A DNA stretch of 60,425 nt. Origin: Clostridium vincentii. GTDB lineage: Bacteria > Bacillota > Clostridia > Clostridiales > Clostridiaceae. The stretch lies in assembly GCF_002995745.1 (NCBI RefSeq), contig NZ_PVXQ01000022.1, positions 1 through 60,425 on the forward strand, given 5' to 3'. Every line of letters begins with the position of its first letter. Positions within the stretch are counted from its first letter, which is position 1. Below are positions 42,176-52,530 of this stretch, piece after piece. The notes under the pieces are model-generated. The model was not told the DNA's origin. It saw only the letters and a list, made by a program, of their open reading frames with translations, and made no database searches. Both the position numbers and the translations under genes were made by a program.

Positions 42176-45100
42176 TTATTTAACTATTTCAATACCTTGA
42201 TTCTCTTCTGTTATAACCGTCGTTGCCTTATTTCCTGGCAATTCGAAAGTTTGCTTCTCTATTTTAGTAAAGGCAACAGAAAGCATTAACTTAATTCTAT
42301 TAAGCTGGTTAACCTGTGATGCACCTGGATCATAATCCACAGCTACTATATTTGCTACTGGATATTTTTCCTTTAATGCCTTAATCATTCCCTTTCCTGT
42401 TACATGGTTTGGTAGACATGCAAAAGGTTGCATACATATGATATTATCTGTTCCACTTTCAATTAACTCAATCATTTCTGCTGTTAAAAACCAACCTTCA
42501 CCAGTCTGGTTTCCTAAAGATAATATAGGGGATGCCATTTTCCCTAGATCTACAATGCTCTTTGGAGCATGGAATCTACTTGATTTATCCAAGGCTTTTT
42601 TCATACTTTTTCTATAACTTTCCATATATTTTATAGACCACATATAAATATTCTTAGTTAGTCTGCTACCAGCTAAATATTTATATTTAAATTCTTCATC
42701 ATATGCTGTATAGAAGAAGAAGTCCATTAAATCTGGCATTACAGCCTCAGCACCCTCTGATTCAATAATCTTCACTACATCATTATTAGCTGTTGGGTGA
42801 AACTTAACTAATATCTCTCCAACTAACCCAACTTTAGGTTTAACTATATTTAAAAGTTCAATAGTATCAAATGCTTCTACAATTTTCGATACAGTAGAAT
42901 TAAATTCTCTCTTACTTCCATTTCTAACATTTTGTTTTGCAATTTCATTCCACTTTTCATAAAGAGCATCAGCCGATCCCTTTATCTTTTCATAAGGCCT
43001 TGTGGCATATAAAATTCTCATAAAGAGATCTCCATATATAAGTGCCATAAGACCTCTTTGAATAAATGGCAATGACATCTTAAAGCCTGGTTGCTTTTCA
43101 AGTCCAACTGCATTTAAAGACAATATTGGTATATCTTCAAACCCGGCTTCCTTCATAGCCTTCTTTAAGAATCCGACATAGTTTGTAGCTCTGCAGCCTC
43201 CACCAGTTTGAGATATTATAACTGATGTATTCTTTAAGTCATAATCTCCAGATTTTAATGCATGGATAATTTGTCCTACAACTATAATCGATGGATAACA
43301 AGCATCATTATTAACATACTTTAAACCATCCTCCACAGCTTCATTGTCAATAGATGGCAATACCTTAAAATTATATCCACATGAATTTATAGCTTGCTCA
43401 ATTATATCAAAATGGATAGGTGACATTTGAGGCACTAATATTGTATGAGTTTTCTTCATCTCTTTAGTAAATACAGTATTTTTATATACAATAGGTTCTT
43501 CTACTGGTATATATCCATTTCTTTCTCTTTCTTCTATAGCTGCCTTTAGAGATCTAATTCTAATTTTAGCTGCTCCCAGATTATTACCTTCATCTATTTT
43601 TAAGCAAGTATAAATTTTTCCTTTTGAAGCCAATATTTCAGATACTTGATCTGATGTAACTGCATCTAACCCACAACCAAATGAATTAAGCTGGATTAAC
43701 TCCAATGAATCATTCTTGGACGTAAATGCAGCGGCTCTATATAATCTTGAGTGATACATCCATTGATCAACAACTCTAAGAGGAGCATCTAATACTCCTA
43801 AATGTGAAATACTATCCTCAGTTAATACCGCCATATCAAATGAATTAATTATATCGGGAATACCATGATGTATTTCTGGATCTATATGATAAGGTCTGCC
43901 TGCAAGTACTATCCCCTTCTTGCCTGTTTTCTCTAAGTAATCTAAAACCTCTTTACCTTTAGCTCTTAAATCATTATCAAAATTCTCTCTTTCTTTAAAA
44001 CCAGCTTCTACAGCCTTTCTCGCCTCATCCTTAGATACATTAAAATCTTTAAATTCCTCTACTATTCTAGTAATTAAAACATCTTTATTCTCTAGTGATA
44101 TAAATGGTTGCATAAATTTAACATTTTGCTCTTTAATAGCATCCATATTATTTTTTATAACCTCTGGATAAGAAGTTACAATTGGGCAATTATAATTATT
44201 ATTTGCATCCTTAAATTCTACTCTTTCATAAGGAATACATGGATAGAATATTGTTCCTATTCCTCTATTAATAAGAGCCATAATATGTCCATGAACTATT
44301 TTAGCCGGATAACAGGCTGATTCTGATGGTATTGTCTCTATTCCAAGCTCATATATTTTTTTACTTGAAGTAGGTGACAGTTCAACTCTAAATCCAAGAT
44401 TAGTTAGAACAGTAAACCATAGCGGATAATTCTCATAGATATTTAATACCCTCGGAATACCTATAACTCCTCGTTTAGCATCTTCTTTCTTTAGAGCTTT
44501 ATATTTAAATATCCTATCAAACTTATATTTAAAAAGGTTTGGAACTTCTTCTTTAATCATATCAATTCCAAGACCTTTTTCACACCTATTACCTGATATA
44601 AATTCTTCATCAGTTGAAAATTTATTTATAGTTAGAAGGCAGTTATTTCCGCACTTTCCACATCTTCTGAAATCAGAAACCATTGTAAAACTATCTATAT
44701 CGTCCTTCTTTAGCAATTTTGACTTACTGCCTTCTATGTATCTTTCCTTTGCGATTAATGCTGCTCCAAAGGCTCCCATAAGACCTGTTATATCTGGTCT
44801 TATGGCCTCTCTACCAGAAATTTGCTCAAAACTTCTAAGAACAGATTCATTATAGAAGGTTCCCCCTTGTACTATTATCTTCTCGCCCATTTCTTTTTCA
44901 TCTCTTATTTTAATAACCTTAAATAAAGCATTTTTTATAACAGAATAAGATAATCCCGCAGAAATATCTGAAACCTGCGCGCCTTCTTTTTGAGCCTGCT
45001 TTACTCTTGAATTCATAAATACAGTACATCTTGAACCAAGGTCTACTGGAGCATTAGATTTTAATGCTTCTTTAGCAAAATCTTCAACTTCCATATTTAA

Positions 45101-46474
45101 TGATTTCCCAAAAGTTTCTATAAATGAGCCACACCCAGATGAACACGCCTCATTTAAAAGAATAGAGTCAATTACTCCATTTTTTATTCTTAAGCACTTC
45201 ATATCTTGTCCACCTATATCTAAGATAAAATCTACTCCTGGCAAGAAATATTCTGCTGCTTTGTAATGGGCTATTGTTTCAATTTCACCAAGATCTACAT
45301 GTAGAGCAGACTTAATTAAAGCCTCGCCGTATCCAGTAGCTGTGGAGCTCATTATTTCAACTCCAACTGGCATTTTAAAATATAAGACCTTTAAGATTTC
45401 TATAACTTTTTTTAAAGGATTTCCCCCATTGCTGCCATAAAAATCATAAAGAATTTCTCCCATATCATTTATTAATACAACTTTAGTTGTTGTTGAACCA
45501 GCATCTATTCCTAAAAATGCCTTTCCTGTGTAGTCATTAAGGTCTGCTCTTTTAGCCTTAGCCTTATTATGTCTGTCTTTAAACTCCATATACTCTGCTG
45601 CATCCTTGAATAAAGGCTTAAGTCTATCTATATTATCATCCTTTATATCTGCAATTTTATCCACTCTTGCTGCTAATTCACTAATATTAATCTTTTTAGA
45701 TTTTTTAGATAATAAAGCTGCTCCGTAGGCAACAAAGAGTTGCGAATTTTCAGGAAAAATAATATCCTCATCTTGTAATTGTAATGTTTCTATAAACCTT
45801 TGTCTAAGTTCTGATAAGAAAAACAAAGGCCCTCCTAAGAAAGCTATTTTACCTCGTATAGGCTTACCACAAGCAAGTCCACTAATTGTTTGATTAACAA
45901 CAGCTTGCATAATTGAAGCTGCAATATCCTCAGCCTTCGCACCCTCATTTATAAGAGGTTGTACGTCTGTTTTAGCAAATACTCCACATCTTGATGCGAT
46001 TGGATATATTACTTTATGGTTTTTTGCAAGTTCATTCAACCCAGCGGCATCCGTGTTTAAAAGGGTTGCCATTTGATCTATAAATGCCCCAGTACCGCCT
46101 GCACAAGTACCATTCATTCTTTGTTCTATTCCACCCTTAAAATATGTAATTTTCGCGTCCTCTCCGCCAAGTTCTATAGCTACATCAGTTTGTGGAACGA
46201 CTTCCTCAACTGTTTTAGTACATGCTATAACTTCTTGAACAAAGTCTATATTAATCCACTTAGCTACAGAGAGTCCCCCTGAACCAGTAACACACAGAGT
46301 AACCTCGGCTTCTCCAATAGCTTCATATGATTCTCTAACTATTTCAATAATTGTACTTCTTATATCTGAAAAATGTCTTCTATATTCACTAAAAATAATC
46401 TTTTCATTAAGATCTAGTACTACTACTTTTACTGTAGTTGATCCTACATCAAGTCCCATGTTAAATTTATTCAT
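42176..46474 (-). CDS. Large 2-hydroxyacyl-CoA dehydratase activase-like Fe-S ATPase
   Basis: 1432 residues. Two BadF/HgdC-type ATPase domains in tandem (about 1-270 and 310-590) each carry a phosphate loop ([16 protein letters not shown]). The second has the iron-sulfur cysteines in [11 protein letters not shown] and GSRCTVF, and the first has [10 protein letters not shown] and SRCGVF. Next come a four-cysteine knuckle (CGKCGNNC), a DUF2229 region (about 655-900) and an HgdB-like dehydratase region with further cysteines (about 1040-1400). The architecture joins activator and dehydratase modules of the 2-hydroxyglutaryl-CoA dehydratase superfamily, and thus an ATP-driven low-potential electron injector. 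The substrate is unknown. The start at 46474 is chosen because GGGGGT lies before it. It is monocistronic. Confidence 0.85.
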   Translation of the reverse strand: MNKFNMGLDVGSTTVKVVVLDLNEKIIFSEYRRHFSDIRSTIIEIVRESYEAIGEAEVTLCVTGSGGLSVAKWINIDFVQEVIACTKTVEEVVPQTDVAIELGGEDAKITYFKGGIEQRMNGTCAGGTGAFIDQMATLLNTDAAGLNELAKNHKVIYPIASRCGVFAKTDVQPLINEGAKAEDIAASIMQAVVNQTISGLACGKPIRGKIAFLGGPLFFLSELRQRFIETLQLQDEDIIFPENSQLFVAYGAALLSKKSKKINISELAARVDKIADIKDDNIDRLKPLFKDAAEYMEFKDRHNKAKAKRADLNDYTGKAFLGIDAGSTTTKVVLINDMGEILYDFYGSNGGNPLKKVIEILKVLYFKMPVGVEIMSSTATGYGEALIKSALHVDLGEIETIAHYKAAEYFLPGVDFILDIGGQDMKCLRIKNGVIDSILLNEACSSGCGSFIETFGKSLNMEVEDFAKEALKSNAPVDLGSRCTVFMNSRVKQAQKEGAQVSDISAGLSYSVIKNALFKVIKIRDEKEMGEKIIVQGGTFYNESVLRSFEQISGREAIRPDITGLMGAFGAALIAKERYIEGSKSKLLKKDDIDSFTMVSDFRRCGKCGNNCLLTINKFSTDEEFISGNRCEKGLGIDMIKEEVPNLFKYKFDRIFKYKALKKEDAKRGVIGIPRVLNIYENYPLWFTVLTNLGFRVELSPTSSKKIYELGIETIPSESACYPAKIVHGHIMALINRGIGTIFYPCIPYERVEFKDANNNYNCPIVTSYPEVIKNNMDAIKEQNVKFMQPFISLENKDVLITRIVEEFKDFNVSKDEARKAVEAGFKERENFDNDLRAKGKEVLDYLEKTGKKGIVLAGRPYHIDPEIHHGIPDIINSFDMAVLTEDSISHLGVLDAPLRVVDQWMYHSRLYRAAAFTSKNDSLELIQLNSFGCGLDAVTSDQVSEILASKGKIYTCLKIDEGNNLGAAKIRIRSLKAAIEERERNGYIPVEEPIVYKNTVFTKEMKKTHTILVPQMSPIHFDIIEQAINSCGYNFKVLPSIDNEAVEDGLKYVNNDACYPSIIVVGQIIHALKSGDYDLKNTSVIISQTGGGCRATNYVGFLKKAMKEAGFEDIPILSLNAVGLEKQPGFKMSLPFIQRGLMALIYGDLFMRILYATRPYEKIKGSADALYEKWNEIAKQNVRNGSKREFNSTVSKIVEAFDTIELLNIVKPKVGLVGEILVKFHPTANNDVVKIIESEGAEAVMPDLMDFFFYTAYDEEFKYKYLAGSRLTKNIYMWSIKYMESYRKSMKKALDKSSRFHAPKSIVDLGKMASPILSLGNQTGEGWFLTAEMIELIESGTDNIICMQPFACLPNHVTGKGMIKALKEKYPVANIVAVDYDPGASQVNQLNRIKLMLSVAFTKIEKQTFELPGNKATTVITEENQGIEIVK

Positions 46475-46672
46475 TTTTACCCCCATAATTTAAATATACA
46501 TATATTATATTATACATTCTACAAGATACTTTTCAAGTTTATATTTATATTTTGAAATTATTTAAAATTTTTATATAGTAATAAGTCTAGTTTTTCATGT
46601 ATATAATATAAAATCTATGTCTATAATCATAATAATATTTATAATTCAACTAGCATTAATCTGGGAGGTCTT

Positions 46673-47026
46673 ATGAACTTTTTTACTGAAGGAAATAAAC
46701 TATATAATACAAAAGACTATACACAAGCTATTGATTGTTACAAAAAAGCAATAACAGCCAAAGATAACGAGGCTTGTTCCTATTATAATTCTGGTGTTTG
46801 CTTTATTAAGTTAAAAGATTACTATAATGCAATAGCTATGATTAAAAAAGCCCTAGCATTACATAAGGATAGCAAATATTATTTTAATTTAGGCTATTGC
46901 TATGCTATGAATGAAACTACAAAAAAGGCTCTTATAAACTTTAACATTGCATGGTCTTTAAATAATGAGGACACCGATTGTGAAAAGGCAATAAATTTAA
47001 TTACATCTCGTATCGGGAAAAAATAA
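46673..47026 (+). CDS. Tetratricopeptide-repeat protein
   Basis: 117 residues containing about three TPR units (NKLYNTKDYTQAIDCYKKAI, YYNSGVCFIKLKDYYNAIAM, YYFNLGYCYAMNETTKKALI). It is cytoplasmic, with no other domain. It probably mediates protein contacts; no partner is suggested by the neighbours. GGGAGGT precedes the ATG and a terminator follows directly. Confidence 0.82.
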   Translation: MNFFTEGNKLYNTKDYTQAIDCYKKAITAKDNEACSYYNSGVCFIKLKDYYNAIAMIKKALALHKDSKYYFNLGYCYAMNETTKKALINFNIAWSLNNEDTDCEKAINLITSRIGKK

Positions 47027-47052
47027 AGTTTCGATTCTCATCGAAACTTTTT
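47025..47052 (+). terminator. Terminator of the TPR gene
   Basis: The stem AAAGTTTCGAT with ATCGAAACTTT has a TCTC loop and is followed by U. Confidence 0.85.
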
Positions 47053-47131
47053 CATGCTAAAATTGCCTCTATTTCTTTTAATCAATTCTTATCTAACTGA
47101 TGGTATAATTTAGGCAAAACTAGAGTCTTAT

Positions 47132-48190
47132 TTAGAATTCTCCTGCTATACTTGTCATTTTATGCTCATTATCAAAGGTGCTATTATCAAAATAATCTCC
47201 TGCTACATAAAATGTTGGATCTACATTAATCCAAATCCCCTCATCTTCTAAATATACTTGATTCCAAGCATGGCTAACAAATTCACTTCCATTAAAACCT
47301 TCTCCTATTATAATCCTTGATTTTAAATCTATAGCCTTTGTCATTGATGTGAAAAGACAAGCGTAATCAAAACATATTCCACTTCTATCTCTAAAAGCTG
47401 GTATAGATCCACTTTCATAGCCCTTCTCCTGATTCATAACTTTTACAGCTTTATTATCATCATATTTTATGTTACTTCCCACCCAGGTATATATAGCTCT
47501 TGCTTTTTGTCTATCTGTATTTGAACTTTTAGTAATTTCATTTGCTCTATTATCTATACTAGAATTTGATGCTACTCCTTCATCTAAAGTAACTCCATTA
47601 TAATATGATATTTTATTTGCTGAAACATTTTCCAATAGCCCATTTGATATATTCTTAATCTTACCTGCATCTATAAATTTCTCCATCTTATTATAAACCG
47701 TTAGATTATCTAAAACAGCTATTCGATTTGTCCCTGATGATACACTATTATACAAAGCTAATGGAATACATATTAATATAATAACAACCATTCCTCGTAT
47801 AACACCAAATACGGTAGAGAAAATCATTAAAAACGGTTTGTGATTCTTAAGCTTCGTAATAGAGCTATTAAATGAAAATGAATTTATTAATCTTAATAAA
47901 TTCTCAATCAACATTTTCATTGCAATAAATGCTATTATAATAGCCCCCAAATGAACTATTCCATTATTCATAATAGCGGGTAAATACTTACTTATTAGTC
48001 CACTAATTTTGCTATTTAACCAATCATAAAATCCAAGGATTATAAAAAAGGTTATTATTGTTGAGCACCCTCCTATTATAGGCATAATTGCATCTGAAAT
48101 ATCTGTGCTCTGCATTACAGTTTTTACTGATACTATAACCGAAACTACTATTATAACTAGACAAATTAACATCTGAATACTAATATCCAT
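47132..48190 (-). CDS. CvpA-like membrane domain fused to a transglutaminase-like domain
   Basis: 352 residues. The first 150 carry four hydrophobic segments with the glycine-rich helix GVIRGMVVIILI typical of CvpA. After a linker, a transglutaminase-like domain (about 225-345) shows the catalytic cysteine in RSGICFDYA, the histidine in VSHAWNQVYL and the aspartate in NVDPTF. The topology would place the enzyme on one side of the membrane, probably outside. The fold includes cysteine proteases and amidases as well as cross-linking enzymes. It lies 11 bases downstream of recX and appears to be in one transcript with recX and the M16 protease. Confidence 0.78.
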   Translation of the reverse strand: MDISIQMLICLVIIVVSVIVSVKTVMQSTDISDAIMPIIGGCSTIITFFIILGFYDWLNSKISGLISKYLPAIMNNGIVHLGAIIIAFIAMKMLIENLLRLINSFSFNSSITKLKNHKPFLMIFSTVFGVIRGMVVIILICIPLALYNSVSSGTNRIAVLDNLTVYNKMEKFIDAGKIKNISNGLLENVSANKISYYNGVTLDEGVASNSSIDNRANEITKSSNTDRQKARAIYTWVGSNIKYDDNKAVKVMNQEKGYESGSIPAFRDRSGICFDYACLFTSMTKAIDLKSRIIIGEGFNGSEFVSHAWNQVYLEDEGIWINVDPTFYVAGDYFDNSTFDNEHKMTSIAGEF

Positions 48191-48201
48191 AATTTTCTCC
48201 T

Positions 48202-48849
48202 TTAATCTATGCCCTCTATATCATCCATATTCATAGTCTTCTTTATTACATCCTTTGCTAAGGTATAATCATATCCACGTCCAACTAAAAACCTATAAAG
48301 CTTACTAGATATTTTATATATATCCTTTTCTCTATTAACTAGCTGAGAATATTTTTTCTTCACTAATTCCAAAGCCACATCTTTTTCCTGCTCCTTATTA
48401 ATGTTTGTTAAATTATCCTCTATTTCATTTGGATCTATACCCTTTCTTATTAAAGCATATTTTATTTTTTGTGATCCTTGCCGTCTAATTCTATCTTTGA
48501 TATATAGTTTTATATATTCTTTATCATCTATAAAACTATATTCCTTCAAAAAGTCTACTGTGGGTAAAATAGATTCTAAATCATAGCCTTTCTCAATTAG
48601 TTTTTCCTTAATTTCCATTTCTGTTTTATAACTTCTTTCTATTATTCTAAGGGCTGTATTTTTACACTTCGATAAATTTTCTTTAAATGCTATCTTATGA
48701 AGTTTTTCTTCATCAACTTCTCCATTTACTTCTAGTTTTTCCGTATAAACAAGTTCTCCATTTACTGAAAAAGCATACACTTCATCAATATATATATTAA
48801 ATCGTTCTTTATTCCTTTTTTGCACATCAATTCTTGTTATTTTACCCAT
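48202..48849 (-). CDS. recX: Regulatory protein RecX
   Basis: 215 residues of helical RecX repeats with the conserved KNTALRIIERSYKTEMEIKEKL and IDDKEYIKLYIKDRIRRQGSQKI blocks. It binds and restrains RecA filaments. The length matches Firmicute RecX. It is the second gene of an apparent three-gene unit and begins 2 bases after the M16 protease gene. Confidence 0.9.
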   Translation of the reverse strand: MGKITRIDVQKRNKERFNIYIDEVYAFSVNGELVYTEKLEVNGEVDEEKLHKIAFKENLSKCKNTALRIIERSYKTEMEIKEKLIEKGYDLESILPTVDFLKEYSFIDDKEYIKLYIKDRIRRQGSQKIKYALIRKGIDPNEIEDNLTNINKEQEKDVALELVKKKYSQLVNREKDIYKISSKLYRFLVGRGYDYTLAKDVIKKTMNMDDIEGID

Positions 48850-48851
48850 TT

Positions 48852-50099
48852 TTACTCCTTTGAGGATGTTAAAATGTGAACTGTTGGGTCCTTTAAAACC
48901 ATTTTTGATACTTCATAGATTATTCCCTTTTCTAATTTATTTAACCTTTCCATATCATTAACAAACTCAAATATATCCTCTTTCTCAAGTTCTTGATGAA
49001 GTATATAGTTACATAACTCTGATGAATCCTCTAATGTGGATATAACTGCAGTTTTATGAACTTTCTTCATTACACCTAAGTCCTTGTCTCCAATTATGAT
49101 TTCTCCATCCAAAATAGAATTCAATGTTTTATCTATTGCTTTAATAGCACCATCAACATCATCATCTGCCACTGCAGTATAAATATATAAAGTCTTTATA
49201 TATTTTGTTACATCCATTTGCGTATAAATATCATAAGCTAAGCCCTCTTTTTCCCGAACTTCCCTAAATAACAGAGAATTAGCGCTCTCTCCAAGTTTAT
49301 GATTTAATATTCTTAATGGTAATTCATAACTTTTATCTAAATGATAGAAAGTATATAAATATACTATTGTGCTTTGCTCCATATCATTTTTAAAGCTTTG
49401 TATTGTTACATTAGCATTCTTTTCTTTTACTATTACTGGGTCCTCAACACTTAAACCTTCCCAATTCTTAAATTTAGCCTCTATAAGATCTTTAGCATCT
49501 TCATGATCTAATGATGAAACCATTGTTATTAAGCTATTTTTAGGACTATAATATTTTTTATAAAAGTTTACTATATCATCTCTTTTGAATTCTTTAATCC
49601 TCTCTTCAATGCCAGTAACATCATATTTTAAAGGACTTTCCTTAAATGCTATCTCATTTATCTTTTTAAAACTCAAATCCTCTATATCATCTTTACCAGT
49701 CCTAATTTCCGCTAGAATCACTCCGCGTTCCCTCTCCATTTCTTTTTCTTCAAAAACAGATGAAGTAATCATATCTCCAAGTAAGTCTACGGCATTTTTA
49801 AGTTCTTCTGATAGACAACTTATAGTATAAACAGTAGCACTATAATCTGTATAGGCATTATACTCTCCCCCTAGGGATTCAAGATCATCATTAAGCTCCT
49901 CATTGCTTCTTTTTTTTGTTCCTTTAAATAACATGTGTTCGATGAAATGGCTTATCCCTTTTTCCTCTATAGTCTCATATATTGACCCCACTTTAACTCC
50001 TACATTAATCGAAGCTATTTGAGTATTTTTCTTTATAGTTAAAATTTCTAATCCATTTTCTAAAATAAACTTCTTTACGTCAAAATTTAAATTTAACAT
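48852..50099 (-). CDS. M16 family zinc protease
   Basis: 415 residues with the inverted zinc motif HFIEHMLFKGT (HxxEH) near residue 55 and a second glutamate in the expected later helix (ERGVILAEIR). It is a single-length, processing-peptidase-like M16B protein, as in YmxG/PepR. Members degrade peptides or signal fragments in the cytoplasm. It is first of the unit with recX and the CvpA-transglutaminase gene. No partner subunit is present. Confidence 0.87.
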   Translation of the reverse strand: MLNLNFDVKKFILENGLEILTIKKNTQIASINVGVKVGSIYETIEEKGISHFIEHMLFKGTKKRSNEELNDDLESLGGEYNAYTDYSATVYTISCLSEELKNAVDLLGDMITSSVFEEKEMERERGVILAEIRTGKDDIEDLSFKKINEIAFKESPLKYDVTGIEERIKEFKRDDIVNFYKKYYSPKNSLITMVSSLDHEDAKDLIEAKFKNWEGLSVEDPVIVKEKNANVTIQSFKNDMEQSTIVYLYTFYHLDKSYELPLRILNHKLGESANSLLFREVREKEGLAYDIYTQMDVTKYIKTLYIYTAVADDDVDGAIKAIDKTLNSILDGEIIIGDKDLGVMKKVHKTAVISTLEDSSELCNYILHQELEKEDIFEFVNDMERLNKLEKGIIYEVSKMVLKDPTVHILTSSKE

Positions 50100-50267
50100 T
50101 CAACATCTCCTTTTAATTTGTAGTAAGTTTAAATATAAGCTTTTTTCTACAACATTACAATATATTATTCCATTCTTCTATGTTATATCTTGCTAATGTT
50201 ATATATAATAGGTTTAGGGATTCGTTTTATACTACTTTGCAATTAACCTATGAAAGGAGAAATTATT

Positions 50268-50939
50268 ATGAAGAAAGCTATTCTTATAGTTGAAGATGAA
50301 ATAAGAATACGATTTTTATTAAGGGACTATTTCCTAAAGGAAGGTTTTGTAATTTATGAAGCTGAAAATGGTTTAGCTGCTCTTAACTTATATAAAGAAA
50401 AGAAAATAGATCTTATAATTCTTGATATAATGATGCCCATTATGGATGGACTAACTGTTTTAGAAAAGATTAGGGAAGTGTCTACTCTTCCAATAATTTT
50501 ACTAACTGCAAAAAGTGAAGAAGATGATAAACTTCAAGGTTATGCCTACGGTGCTGATGACTATATGACAAAACCTTTTAGTCCTAAGGTACTAGTTGCA
50601 AAAGTTAAAGCACTTTTAAAAAGAACTCGTGATGACGTAGACTCAAGCTCTCAGGAGTATAATGGACTTACAATTAACAAGCTGTCAAGAGAGGTTAAAT
50701 TACATAGTGAGCCTCTATCTCTATCCCCTAAAGAGTATGAGCTTTTAGTATATTTAACTACCAATGAATCAATTGCTTTAACCCGTGATAATATATTAGA
50801 CCATGTTTGGGGCATTGATTACTATGGTGACATAAGAACTGTAGATACAAACGTAAAAAGACTTAGGGAAAAATTATGCGATAAAGCTACATATATAGTA
50901 ACGGTTAGAGGCAGTGGCTATAGATTTGAGGTCAGATAA
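50268..50939 (+). CDS. OmpR/PhoB-type response regulator
   Basis: 223 residues. The receiver domain carries EDE, the phospho-acceptor Asp in LIILDIMMP and the lysine in TKPF. It is followed by a winged-helix domain ending VRGSGYRFEVR. The start at 50268 is chosen because AAAGGAG lies before it, inside the sequence that would be coding if the upstream ATG (50250) were used. It overlaps the kinase gene by one base. Confidence 0.92.
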   Translation: MKKAILIVEDEIRIRFLLRDYFLKEGFVIYEAENGLAALNLYKEKKIDLIILDIMMPIMDGLTVLEKIREVSTLPIILLTAKSEEDDKLQGYAYGADDYMTKPFSPKVLVAKVKALLKRTRDDVDSSSQEYNGLTINKLSREVKLHSEPLSLSPKEYELLVYLTTNESIALTRDNILDHVWGIDYYGDIRTVDTNVKRLREKLCDKATYIVTVRGSGYRFEVR

Positions 50940-52468
50940 TGAGGATTAAACTATCTAATAAGCTCTCTAATAAACTATCTACTAGACTTTTTGCTATTAC
51001 ATTAGCCTTATTACTTATATTAATGGCAACTACATTAATATTCCAAGTGTTTTTCTTTCAAAAATTTTATGAAATAAAGAAGCAGCATATGCTAACAAAT
51101 GAATTAACAAAATTTAGAGATCTTAATTCTTACCAATTAAATGATAACTCAGTAGTTTCAAAAGCTATGAAAAGCTTCGAGGAAAGTACCAATTCAAAAA
51201 TTGCCATATTTTCCTTAAATGGAGATTTAAAATATTTATCTGATGGACAGAATAGTACCTCTGAGGATACTAAAACTTTAACTGCCTTTTGTACAGAGTT
51301 AATCAATAATAAAGATCTGCTTTATAAAGTTACCTCCAAAGATACTACTGAAACGCAAATATTTTATAATAAAAGTAGTGGTTTTAAAAAAATTGGTGTT
51401 GTAACTCCAATGTCTTTAACCTCTAAAAACGACTCTGTTGTTATATCTGTAGCCTCTATTCAACCTATTGAAGAAGCTTCAGCTGTTACTAATGAATTTT
51501 ATGTTTATATTTTTATTGGGTTTATCTTTATTTCAATTCTACTCTCATTCATATATTCTAATCTCATTTCTAAGCCCCTTATTAAAATAAATAATGTAGC
51601 ATTGAAAATGAGTAAAATGGAATTTACTGAAAACTGTACTGTTGAAAGACAGGATGAAATAGGTAATCTTGCAACAACTTTGAATTTTTTATCTTCTAAT
51701 CTTAATGCAGCCTTACAAGATCTTAAAACAAAAAATAAAAAATTAGAAGAAGATATTGAAAAGGAACGTAATCTTGAAACTATGAGAAAAGATTTTGTTG
51801 ATTCCGTAAGTCATGAATTAAAGACACCTATAGGAATTATAGAAGGTTATGCCGAAGGATTAAAGGATGGCATTGTAACTGGAGATAATGTATTAACTTA
51901 CCTTGAAACAATTATTGATGAATCTAAAAAAATGGGAGTTTTAGTCTCAAATATGCTTGAACTTTCAAAATTAGAATCTGGAGTTTTAAAACCAAAACTA
52001 GAAATATTCAATATTAACAGATTAATTAATAAGGTAATTCACAAACATTGTCTTGATGCTAAAGAAAAGCAATTAGCCCTTACATTTAATCAAAATACTG
52101 ATTATTCTTATGTCTTAGCTGATATTTTTCAAATGGAGCAAGTACTAACAAATTTGATGACAAATGCCATTAAGTACACTCCACTAGGAAATGATGTTAT
52201 CCTATCCATTAACGAAGATGGTGCAAGATATAGAATTTCAATAATTAATACTGGCTCAAAAATAGATGATAAAAACATAGATAAGCTTTTCGATAAATTT
52301 TATAGAGTTGATAAAGCAAGACAAAGAGATACTAATAGTACAGGACTCGGATTATCTATAGTTAAAAATATCTTAGACCTTCATGAATTTGAATACTCTC
52401 TTGCAAATATAGAAAATGGCGTATGCTTTACTTATTACTTACCAAAGGAAGAATCACACGAAGATTAA
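50939..52468 (+). CDS. Sensor histidine kinase (HAMP, HisKA, HATPase)
   Basis: 509 residues. Two membrane helices (about 16-38 and 190-212) flank an extracytoplasmic sensor domain. Then follow HAMP (about 212-265), a coiled coil, the phospho-acceptor SVSHELKTPIG, an N-box MTNAIKYT and a G-box STGLGLSIVK. It is paired with the response regulator and translationally coupled to it (TAATG overlap). The signal and targets are unknown. The N-terminus is built from three 12-base DNA repeats giving LSNK-LSNK-LSTR. Confidence 0.92.
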   Translation: MRIKLSNKLSNKLSTRLFAITLALLLILMATTLIFQVFFFQKFYEIKKQHMLTNELTKFRDLNSYQLNDNSVVSKAMKSFEESTNSKIAIFSLNGDLKYLSDGQNSTSEDTKTLTAFCTELINNKDLLYKVTSKDTTETQIFYNKSSGFKKIGVVTPMSLTSKNDSVVISVASIQPIEEASAVTNEFYVYIFIGFIFISILLSFIYSNLISKPLIKINNVALKMSKMEFTENCTVERQDEIGNLATTLNFLSSNLNAALQDLKTKNKKLEEDIEKERNLETMRKDFVDSVSHELKTPIGIIEGYAEGLKDGIVTGDNVLTYLETIIDESKKMGVLVSNMLELSKLESGVLKPKLEIFNINRLINKVIHKHCLDAKEKQLALTFNQNTDYSYVLADIFQMEQVLTNLMTNAIKYTPLGNDVILSINEDGARYRISIINTGSKIDDKNIDKLFDKFYRVDKARQRDTNSTGLGLSIVKNILDLHEFEYSLANIENGVCFTYYLPKEESHED

Positions 52469-52490
52469 TATTCTCCCTGTAATAAAATAT

Positions 52491-52525
52491 TAAAGCTCTG
52501 GAATCAATTAGATTCCAGAGCTTTA
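52491..52525. terminator. Bidirectional terminator
   Basis: A perfect 15-base stem (TAAAGCTCTGGAATC with GATTCCAGAGCTTTA) lies between the kinase gene and the convergent importer operon. Confidence 0.85.
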
Positions 52526-52530
52526 AATTA

